Assembly: GCA_023427085.1 (NCBI GenBank)
Contig: JAEZBO010000136.1
Coordinates: 1-5,278 of the forward strand
DNA length: 5,278 nt
Origin: Pseudomonadota bacterium
Lineage (GTDB): Bacteria; Pseudomonadota; Gammaproteobacteria; Burkholderiales; Burkholderiaceae_B
Direction of reading: 5' to 3'
Shown here: positions 1-5,278 of the stretch, in pieces
Layout: every line of letters begins with the position of its first letter
Position numbering within the stretch: position 1 is the first letter of the stretch
Made by a program: the position numbers and the translations under genes
The notes under the pieces: model-generated
Databases searched by the model: none
The model's input: the letters and a program-made list of their open reading frames with translations, nothing else
Told to the model about the DNA's origin: nothing

Positions 1-596
1 TGCCGGGCCTGCGCTCGCGCATCGGCAGCGATCCGGCCGCCGGTCCGGCGGTGACGCCGGCGGTGTCGGCGCTGCTCGAGCTGCTGGCCAACGGCAAGCC
101 GGCCAGCCGGACGATCGCCGCCAGCGAGGGCGCGCCCGGCCACGTGATCGACTTCGTCGAGAAGATGGCCGCCGCCGCCCACCATGCGGCCGAGCGCAGC
201 GGCATCCCGGCCCGGCTGATCCTGGGCCAGGCTGCGCTCGAGTCCGGCTGGGGCCGGCGCGAGATCCGCCATCCGGACGGCAGCAACAGCCACAACGTGT
301 TCGGCATCAAGGCCACCGGCGGCTGGCAGGGCAAGGTGGTCGACGTGGTGACCACAGAATATGTCGACGGCCGGCCGCAGAAGATGGTGCAGGCCTTCCG
401 TTCCTACGGCTCGTACGCCGAGGCCTTCGCCGACTACGCCAGGCTGGTGGGCGACAGCCCGCGCTACGAGCGGGTGACGCAGACGCGCGACGAGGTCGAG
501 GCGGCGCGCCGGATCCAGGAGGCGGGCTACGCCACCGATCCGCGCTACGCCGACAAGCTGATCGGCATCATGGGCCAGTTCGGCGGCTCGGTCTGA
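1..596 (+). CDS. flgJ: FlgJ, flagellar rod-cap / peptidoglycan hydrolase (3' part, 5' end outside window)
   Basis: FlgJ acts in the periplasm: its N-terminal half caps the growing flagellar rod and its C-terminal half cuts peptidoglycan so the rod can pass. Only the C-terminal part is here. The frame is open to the window edge (first full codon at base 3, 197 codons visible), so the in-frame GTG at 51 is probably not the start. About 120-130 N-terminal residues (the rod-cap domain) are expected upstream, given a usual length near 310-330. A Pro/Ala-rich linker comes first (to about base 140), then a muramidase/glucosaminidase (GH73-like) domain. Its QAALESGWG motif has the presumed catalytic Glu at codon 240-242 (equivalent to Salmonella FlgJ Glu223), followed by NVFGIKA, TTEYVDG, a DYARLVGDSPRY stretch and a C-terminal AGYATDPRYADKL, all typical of FlgJ. 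I could not assign a second acidic catalytic residue with confidence. The stop is 116 bp before flgK. Confidence 0.95.
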   Translation, partial: PGLRSRIGSDPAAGPAVTPAVSALLELLANGKPASRTIAASEGAPGHVIDFVEKMAAAAHHAAERSGIPARLILGQAALESGWGRREIRHPDGSNSHNVFGIKATGGWQGKVVDVVTTEYVDGRPQKMVQAFRSYGSYAEAFADYARLVGDSPRYERVTQTRDEVEAARRIQEAGYATDPRYADKLIGIMGQFGGSV

Positions 597-712
597 GTCG
601 CGCCGGCCGGCCGCAATCTTCTGATGGTCGCGCGCTAAATAATGTCGGAAGTTTGCCGTTATCGATCCTGAGCCCGTGTTCCGCCCGGGCATGACTTGCA
701 TAGAGCGATCCC
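597..712 (+). other. flgJ-flgK intergenic region / flgK leader
   Basis: This 116-bp gap contains no gene. It begins with a 10-bp perfect palindrome (GCCGGCCGGC, 602-611) without a following T run, so it is not a convincing terminator. An AT-rich island (about 635-665) contains the sigma-28 promoter listed separately. Just after the inferred transcription start is a small possible hairpin: GCCCG at 672-676 pairs with CGGGC at 686-690 across a 9-nt loop. It could shape the flgK leader but is too short to call regulatory. A modest Shine-Dalgarno (TAGAG, 701-705) sits 7 nt before the flgK ATG. Confidence 0.6.
636..662 (+). promoter_or_regulatory. Sigma-28 (FliA) promoter for flgK
   Basis: The sequence has TAAA at 636-639, a spacer of exactly 15 nt, and GCCGTTAT at 655-662. 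The enterobacterial FliA consensus is TAAA-N15-GCCGATAA, so the -35 core and spacing match fully and the -10 element matches at 6 of 8 positions, including the GCCG core. It is in a rare AT-rich patch of an otherwise GC-rich window. The predicted start of transcription is near 669, giving a leader of about 43 nt before the flgK ATG. In E. coli and Salmonella the flgKL unit is known to have a FliA-dependent promoter in addition to class II expression, which fits. Promoter activity is inferred. Confidence 0.75.
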
Positions 713-2380
713 ATGAATCTCTTCAACCTCGGACTTTCCGGCCTTAACGCCTCGCAAGCGCGGCTCAATACCGTAGGCCACAACATCGCCAACGCCGATA
801 CCGATGGGTATAACCGGCAGAGCGTGGTGGTCTCCAGTGCCGGGGGCGTGTCCGTGGGCGCCGGCTTCGTCGGCCGGGGCGTGCAGGTCGATACCGTCAA
901 GCGCTCGTACGACAGCTTCCTGTACAAGCAGCTGACCAACGCGCAGTCCAGCGGCGCCGCGATGGTCGCCTATGGCGGCCAGATCTCGCAGGTCAGCAAT
1001 CTGCTGGCTGACAACACCGTCGGCGTGGCGCCGGCGCTGCGCAAGTTCTTCGAGAGCAACAACGCCGTGGCGTCGGCCCCGGCCGATCCGGCCGCCCGCC
1101 AGGATCTGATCGGCCAGGCCAACAGCCTGGTCACGCAGATCAACGAGGCCAACCGCTTCCTGCAGAACCAGCGCGAGAACATCAACGCGCAGATCTCCAC
1201 CTCGGTGTCGCAGATCAACAGCTACGTCGAACGCATCAACGACATGAACCAGCAGATCGCGCGCGCCCAGGCCGCATCGCCGGGCCACGTGCCGAACGAC
1301 ATGTACGACCAGCGCGACCAGCTGGTGACCGAGCTCAATACGCTGGTCAAGGTCAACGTGATCGAACAGAACGGCAGCTACAACATCACGGTCGGCAACG
1401 GCCAGACCATGTTGTCGGGCACCAGTGTCTATCCCCTGCAGGCAGTCGCCTCGAAGGCCGACGGCTCGCGCCTGGTGGTGGCCTATACGGTGCCGACCGG
1501 CCAGCCCGGCCAGACCGCCACGGTCGAGCTGCAGGACGGCCAGATCAGCGGCGGCCAGCTGGGCGGCCTGCTGGATTACCGCGCCAACTCGCTGGACGTG
1601 CTGCAGAACGACCTGGGCCGCATGGCCGTCGGCCTGGCGGTCAGCTACAACGCCATCCACGAACAGGGCCTGGACGCCAACGGCCGGCCCGGCCAGGCCT
1701 TCTTCGGGCTGGGCGCGGTCAACGCGCAGGCCAACGCCAACAACAGCGGCGCGCAGAGCATCGGCGCCCGTTATGCCGACATCGACGCGATCACCGGCAA
1801 CGACTACCAGATCAAGTTCGACGGCGCCGAGTATCAGATCACCCGCATGCCGGGCGGTGCCGAGCTGTACCGCGGCGACGGCAGCGAGCTGTCGGCCACG
1901 CCGCCGCAGCTGATCGAAGGCCTGCAGATCGACCTGAGCAACGGCACGCCGCGCGCTGGCGACAGCTGGGTGCTGCAACCGACCCGCAATGCCGCGCGCG
2001 ACCTGTCGGTGGCGATCGGCGATCCCTCGCAGATCGCCGCGGCCGGCCCCGGCGGCGGCTCGGCCAACGGCGAGAACGCGCTGGCGCTGGCGCAGCTGCA
2101 GACCAAAAAAGTGCTGGGCAACGGCACCATGAGCCTGAACGAATCGTTCTCGCAACTGGTGAACAAGGTCGGCGTGATGGCCGGCCAGAACGCCACGGCC
2201 TCGAAGGCCCAGGCCAACCTGATCGAGCAGAACTACGCGGCGCAACAGGCGGTATCGGGCGTCAACGTCGACGAAGAGTACGTCAACCTGGACCGCTACA
2301 TGCAGCAGTACCGGGCCTCGTCGCGCCTGATCGACGTCGGCAGCCAGATCTTCGACACCCTGCTGGGCCTGCGCGGCTGA
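713..2380 (+). CDS. flgK: FlgK, flagellar hook-filament junction protein 1 (HAP1)
   Basis: FlgK is exported through the flagellar type III apparatus and forms the first ring of the junction between hook and filament. The 555-residue product is close to the enterobacterial length (about 550). The N-terminus has the rod/hook-family motif (NTVGHNIANADTDGYNRQ, residues about 20-37), and the C-terminus has the matching terminal helix (SGVNVDEEYVNLDRYMQQYR, then the SQIFDTLLGLRG end). These two ends form the coiled-coil D0/D1 core. The region around residues 150-190 is rich in Asn/Gln/Ile heptads typical of D1 helices. A beta-rich segment at about 355-424 (FDG then GDSWVLQP) resembles one in FlgL. 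The ATG at 713 places the conserved MNLFNLGLSGL start at the very N-terminus and has a modest TAGAG ribosome site 7 nt upstream. The gene follows a sigma-28 promoter and precedes flgL by 46 bp, probably in one transcript. Confidence 0.97.
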   Translation: MNLFNLGLSGLNASQARLNTVGHNIANADTDGYNRQSVVVSSAGGVSVGAGFVGRGVQVDTVKRSYDSFLYKQLTNAQSSGAAMVAYGGQISQVSNLLADNTVGVAPALRKFFESNNAVASAPADPAARQDLIGQANSLVTQINEANRFLQNQRENINAQISTSVSQINSYVERINDMNQQIARAQAASPGHVPNDMYDQRDQLVTELNTLVKVNVIEQNGSYNITVGNGQTMLSGTSVYPLQAVASKADGSRLVVAYTVPTGQPGQTATVELQDGQISGGQLGGLLDYRANSLDVLQNDLGRMAVGLAVSYNAIHEQGLDANGRPGQAFFGLGAVNAQANANNSGAQSIGARYADIDAITGNDYQIKFDGAEYQITRMPGGAELYRGDGSELSATPPQLIEGLQIDLSNGTPRAGDSWVLQPTRNAARDLSVAIGDPSQIAAAGPGGGSANGENALALAQLQTKKVLGNGTMSLNESFSQLVNKVGVMAGQNATASKAQANLIEQNYAAQQAVSGVNVDEEYVNLDRYMQQYRASSRLIDVGSQIFDTLLGLRG

Positions 2381-2426
2381 TTCTCCGGTCGCCTTCTTCA
2401 GACTCCCTTTTTAGCGGTCAGCCATC
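2381..2426 (+). other. flgK-flgL intergenic spacer
   Basis: This 46-bp spacer has a pyrimidine-rich stretch ending in five Ts (about 2408-2412) but no GC-rich stem directly before them, so it does not look like a terminator. I see no promoter. The best ribosome-binding candidate for flgL is a weak AGCGG at 2413-2417, 9 nt before the ATG. The spacing and shared direction support co-transcription of flgK and flgL. Confidence 0.5.
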
Positions 2427-3689
2427 ATGCGTATCAGCACCAGCCAGATGTTCCGAACGGGCATCAACACCATGAACGCCCAGCAGACGCAACTGATGCA
2501 TCTGTACACGCAGATCGCCAGCAATCGCAAGATCGTCACGCCGGCCGACGACCCGCTGGGCGCCGCGCAGGCAGTCAACGTGGCGCAGAACGACGCGATG
2601 AACACGCGTTATGCCGGCAACCGCAACGTCGCGACGCAGAACCTGGCGGTGTCCGAGACCGTGCTGGGCACCGTGACGTCGCTGCTGGCCGACGTGCGCA
2701 CCGAAGTCGTGCGGGCCGGCAACGGCACCTACTCGGACGCCGACCGCCGCACGCTGGCCGACACGCTGCGGGTCACCCGCGACAACCTGCTGGCGCAGGC
2801 CAATGCCACGGACGGCAACGGCCAGTACCTGTTCTCGGGTTTTCGTGGCGATACCCAGCCCTATGCGCTGGATGCCTCGACCGGCACGGTGAGCTGGAGC
2901 GGCGACGCCGGCCAGCGGATGATCCAGGTCGACCAGACCCGTCAGATGGCCGGTGGCGACGTCGGCACCGACATCTTCAGCCGCGCCGCGCCCGGCGCGC
3001 GCGGTTACGTGACCCAGGCCGGCGCGGCCAACGGCGGCACCGCGGTGATCGGCGCGCCGCAGATCACCGACCCGGCCGGTCTGGCCGCCGATACGCAGTT
3101 CGAGATCACCTTCGACGGCGAGCCGCTGCAGTATTCGGTGCGCACCACCCGTACCGAGATCGACCCGAGCACCGGCGTGCCGGTCCAGATCGAAGAAGAC
3201 AGCGGCCCCTTCGATTTTGCCGGTCCGGGCACGCTGCGCCTGGATGGCCTGTCGGTCTCGATCAGCGGCCAGCCGGCCGCCGGCGACCGCTTCAGCGCCG
3301 AGCCCCTGAGCGCCGGCGGGGTCGACGTGTTCGCCACGCTCGACACCTTGATCAAGCGCCTGGAGACCCCGGTCGACGACGATCCGGTCGCGCGGGCCTC
3401 GCTCGAGAACGTGCTGTCGTCGGCGGCCCAGAGCTTTTCGGCCAGCTACGACAACGTGCTGACGGTGCGCGCCTCGCAGGGCGCACGGCTGGCCGAGCTG
3501 CAGGCGCTCGACGAAAACGGCGACCAGCGCGGCCTGAACTTCAAGAAACAGCTGTCCGGCCTGCAGGACCTGGACATCCTGGCGGCGACCGCGCAGTTGT
3601 CGCTGCGCCAGGCGTCGCTGGAAGCGGCCACGCTGGCATTCCGGCGCATCCAGAACACCAGCCTGTTCGCCATCAAACAAGGAGGCTGA
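2427..3689 (+). CDS. flgL: FlgL, flagellar hook-filament junction protein 3 (HAP3)
   Basis: FlgL forms the second junction ring, between FlgK and the flagellin filament, and is exported by the flagellar type III system. The N-terminus starts MRIST and carries the flagellin-family helix ending in TPADDPLGAAQAV (residues about 37-50), where PADDP is a hallmark of FlgL. The C-terminus has the paired helix (ATAQLSLRQASLEAATLAF and a final SLFAIKQGG). The QYLFSGFRGDTQPY segment (about residues 132-145) is the usual FlgL transition out of the D1 helices. At 420 residues it is about 100 longer than Salmonella FlgL (317). The extra length is in the middle, where a beta-rich segment (about 217-293, FDG to GDRFSAEP) resembles one in FlgK. 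The ATG at 2427 has only a weak ribosome site, but the conserved MRIST start supports it. Antisense frames over this gene are codon-bias shadows. Confidence 0.97.
   Translation: MRISTSQMFRTGINTMNAQQTQLMHLYTQIASNRKIVTPADDPLGAAQAVNVAQNDAMNTRYAGNRNVATQNLAVSETVLGTVTSLLADVRTEVVRAGNGTYSDADRRTLADTLRVTRDNLLAQANATDGNGQYLFSGFRGDTQPYALDASTGTVSWSGDAGQRMIQVDQTRQMAGGDVGTDIFSRAAPGARGYVTQAGAANGGTAVIGAPQITDPAGLAADTQFEITFDGEPLQYSVRTTRTEIDPSTGVPVQIEEDSGPFDFAGPGTLRLDGLSVSISGQPAAGDRFSAEPLSAGGVDVFATLDTLIKRLETPVDDDPVARASLENVLSSAAQSFSASYDNVLTVRASQGARLAELQALDENGDQRGLNFKKQLSGLQDLDILAATAQLSLRQASLEAATLAFRRIQNTSLFAIKQGG
3679..3685 (+). promoter_or_regulatory. Perfect Shine-Dalgarno-like AAGGAGG at the end of flgL, no start codon at normal distance
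   Basis: AAGGAGG overlaps the last flgL codons, just before the TGA at 3687-3689. It is the strongest anti-Shine-Dalgarno match I see in the window, yet the next annotated start (ATG 3760) is 74 nt away. It may simply encode the C-terminal Gln-Gly-Gly, or act as a ribosome standby/pausing site or an ANGGA-type CsrA/RsmA contact. Function is not shown by the sequence. Confidence 0.3.
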
Positions 3690-3759
3690 GGCCCACCACC
3701 GTCCGGTACGTGCGCCTCGCCCGCCTGCGGCTTTCCCTATTTACCTCACACCATCCATC
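3690..3759 (+). other. flgL-chemoreceptor intergenic spacer
   Basis: This 70-bp spacer holds no clear gene. I looked for a sigma-28 site (TAAA-N15-GCCGATAA) here and in the last bases of flgL and found none. A slightly AT-richer, pyrimidine-rich tail (about 3731-3759) leads directly into the receptor ATG without a recognisable Shine-Dalgarno sequence. No stem plus T-run terminator is visible, so read-through from flgL into the receptor gene is plausible. Confidence 0.5.
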
Positions 3760-5278
3760 ATGCTGTCCAAGCTGAAAGTTCGCACAAGTCTCCTGCTGAT
3801 CCTGGCCTTCATCTCGGTCATCGCGCTGAGCGTGACCGGCCTGGGCTGGTACAACATCCAATCCAGCAGCCACGATCTGGATCGTCTCGACCGCCTGTCC
3901 TCGCAACAGGTACGCCACGTCAAGGACGCGTACCTGAACTCGCTGCGCGCCGTCATCAACATCGATTCGGCGCTGGCGATCATCGATCGCAGCGCCCAGC
4001 AGGAGCAGGTCGACAACGCCCGCACGCGCCTGCGCGACAGCCGCGAGGCCTTCGAGCGTTATGTGCAGACGCCCAAGCTGACCGAGCGCGGCGTCACCTT
4101 CGAGGCGGCGCTGGCCAGCAGCTACAAGGCCTACATCGACGCCGTCGAGACCATGGCGCAGGCGGTCAGCGAAGGCGACGGCCAGCGCTATCTGCAGATC
4201 AAGGCCAACGAAGCCACGCTGGCCAGCATGAGCCTGGCGCAATCGATGGCCGAATTCGAGTCGTACGCGGCCGATAGCGGCACCGCGCTGGTCCAGGGCG
4301 CCCAGTCGCGCGCCCACGTCATGGACTTGCTGCTGGTCGGCATCGCCTTGCTGATCCTGCTGACGGTGATCGGCTCGTATCTGTTCCTGACGCGCCAAGT
4401 GGTGCGTCCGCTGAACCAGGCCGGCCAACTGTTCGACCGCATCGCCGCCGGGGACCTGACCCAGCGCGTCGAGTACCGTTCGGACAACGAGATCGGCCAG
4501 CTGTTCGCCGCGCTGCGGCGCATGCAGGACAGCCTGACGCGCACGGTCTCGCAGGTGCGCCGCGGCGTCGACGAGATCAACGTCGGCGCGCGCGAGATCT
4601 CGGCCGGCAACACCGATCTGAGCAGCCGCACCGAGCAGCAGGCCGCGTCGCTGGAAGAAACCGCCGCGAGCATGGAAGAACTGGCCGGCACGGTACGCCA
4701 GAACGCCGACAATGCGCGCCAGGCCAACCAGTTGGCCGCCAGCAGCATGGAAGTGGCGCAGCGCGGTGGCTCGGCGGTGTCGGAAGTGGTCAACACCATG
4801 CAGGAGATCTCGGCCAGCTCGCGCAAGATCTCCGAGATCGTCAGCGTGATCGACGGCATCGCGTTCCAGACCAACATCCTGGCGCTCAACGCCGCGGTCG
4901 AGGCTGCCCGCGCCGGCGAGCAGGGCAAGGGCTTCGCGGTGGTGGCTGGCGAGGTGCGTTCGCTGGCCCAGCGCAGCGCGCAGGCCGCCAAGGAGATCAA
5001 GGGCCTGATCGAGGATTCGGTAACCAAGGTCGGCGCCGGTTCGTCGCAGGTCGAGCGCGCCGGCACGACCATGCAGGAGATCGTCTCGTCGGTCAAACGC
5101 GTGACCGACATCATGGGCGAGATCTCGGCCGCCTCGCAGGAACAGTCCACCGGCATCGAGCAGGTCAACCGCGCGGTCGCGCAGATGGACGAAGTGACGC
5201 AGCAGAACGCCGCGCTGGTCGAAGAGGCCGCGGCGGCCGCCGGTTCGCTGCAGGAGCAGGCCGCGCGCCTGGCCGAAG
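3760..5278 (+). CDS. Methyl-accepting chemotaxis protein, Tsr/Tar type (3' end outside window)
   Basis: This inner-membrane chemoreceptor senses ligands in the periplasm and controls CheA through CheW. The frame runs from ATG 3760 to the window edge (506 codons plus one base, no stop). It has a first membrane helix (residues about 10-30), a periplasmic four-helix-type domain (about 31-187), a second membrane helix (188-210), a HAMP domain (about 211-263, Pro217, and Glu244 in NEIG), and a signalling coiled coil. The hairpin tip (residues 368-387, AFQTN to ARAGE) has Phe369, Asn377, Glu381 and Arg384. From HAMP onward it aligns without gaps to E. coli Tsr from memory, at an offset of -4. Tsr methylation sites 297/304/311/493/502 thus fall at Gln293, Glu300, Glu307, Glu489 and Gln498. 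This is the 36-heptad receptor class. The usual Tsr/Tar ligand arginines are not obvious. It lies 70 bp after flgL, has no clear ribosome site, and any C-terminal CheR/CheB pentapeptide would be beyond the window. Confidence 0.93.
   Translation, partial: MLSKLKVRTSLLLILAFISVIALSVTGLGWYNIQSSSHDLDRLDRLSSQQVRHVKDAYLNSLRAVINIDSALAIIDRSAQQEQVDNARTRLRDSREAFERYVQTPKLTERGVTFEAALASSYKAYIDAVETMAQAVSEGDGQRYLQIKANEATLASMSLAQSMAEFESYAADSGTALVQGAQSRAHVMDLLLVGIALLILLTVIGSYLFLTRQVVRPLNQAGQLFDRIAAGDLTQRVEYRSDNEIGQLFAALRRMQDSLTRTVSQVRRGVDEINVGAREISAGNTDLSSRTEQQAASLEETAASMEELAGTVRQNADNARQANQLAASSMEVAQRGGSAVSEVVNTMQEISASSRKISEIVSVIDGIAFQTNILALNAAVEAARAGEQGKGFAVVAGEVRSLAQRSAQAAKEIKGLIEDSVTKVGAGSSQVERAGTTMQEIVSSVKRVTDIMGEISAASQEQSTGIEQVNRAVAQMDEVTQQNAALVEEAAAAAGSLQEQAARLAE

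Noticed and set aside
51..53. GTG at 51 as the start of a short muramidase gene
   Set aside because: The frame is open upstream to the window edge in the FlgJ linker, and FlgJ normally has an N-terminal rod-cap domain, so this is an internal Val codon.
602..611. GCCGGCCGGC palindrome after flgJ as a rho-independent terminator
   Set aside because: It leaves almost no loop when folded and is not followed by a T run, and such GC palindromes are common by chance in this composition.
1425..1913. Plus-strand alternative frame of 162 codons inside flgK
   Set aside because: The product is dominated by Arg, Ala, Pro, Ser, Thr and Trp, the usual out-of-frame reading of GC-rich DNA, and lies wholly within flgK.
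659..2245. Long antisense open frame (528 codons) opposite flgK
   Set aside because: It mirrors flgK codons in a high-GC sequence where stop codons are rare on the opposite strand. Its product is low-complexity, rich in Arg, Ala, Gly, Val and His with no recognisable domain, while flgK on the + strand has clear family motifs.
2405..2417. CCCTTTTTAG before flgL as a terminator
   Set aside because: No GC-rich stem directly precedes the T run, and flgK and flgL are normally co-transcribed.
2418..3680. Antisense open frame of 420 codons almost exactly covering flgL
   Set aside because: The equal length is coincidence from a codon-bias shadow. The product shows the same Arg/Gly/Ala/Val/His-rich low-complexity composition and no family signature.
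3710..3775. 21-codon GTG-started leader peptide before the chemoreceptor
   Set aside because: It is very short, has no ribosome site at suitable distance, no recognisable sequence and a rare start codon; chance is the simpler explanation.
3673..5168. Antisense frames of 251 and 326 codons opposite the chemoreceptor
   Set aside because: The + strand here encodes an unmistakable chemoreceptor with the conserved hairpin tip. The antisense products are compositionally biased shadows.

Overview
The window is an ordinary stretch of a late flagellar gene cluster from a high-GC, motile Gram-negative bacterium. The order is flgJ, flgK, flgL and then a Tsr/Tar-type chemoreceptor gene. Together with the strong G/C bias at third codon positions and a FlgJ carrying a C-terminal muramidase domain, this suggests a betaproteobacterium of the Bordetella/Achromobacter (Alcaligenaceae) kind. 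That placement comes from pattern recognition and was not tested by a search. All four genes are on the + strand and closely spaced.

Layout: bases 1-596 hold the 3' part of flgJ, the rod-cap protein with peptidoglycan hydrolase activity; its N-terminal half lies upstream of the window. Bases 597-712 are a 116-bp gap holding an AT-rich island with a good match to a flagellar sigma-28 (FliA) promoter (TAAA, 15-bp spacer, GCCGTTAT). Bases 713-2380 are flgK and 2427-3689 are flgL, the two hook-filament junction proteins. Bases 3760-5278 are the first 506 codons of a methyl-accepting chemotaxis protein whose 3' end is beyond the window.

How they work together: FlgJ opens the peptidoglycan and caps the growing rod. 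After hook completion, FlgK and FlgL form the adaptor between hook and filament. The chemoreceptor feeds environmental signals to CheA/CheW and so to the motor. The sigma-28 site before flgK suggests that the junction proteins, and perhaps the receptor behind them, are switched on late, when FlgM is exported and FliA is released. No convincing separate promoter was seen before flgL or the receptor gene, and no clear terminator was found.

I found no mobile elements, tRNA/rRNA genes, CRISPR arrays, large repeats or clearly novel system. The points most worth a second look are the sigma-28 promoter, a similar domain-like segment in the middle of both FlgK and FlgL, a receptor with a standard cytoplasmic part but no canonical amino-acid-binding arginines, and a perfect Shine-Dalgarno sequence at the end of flgL with no start codon behind it.
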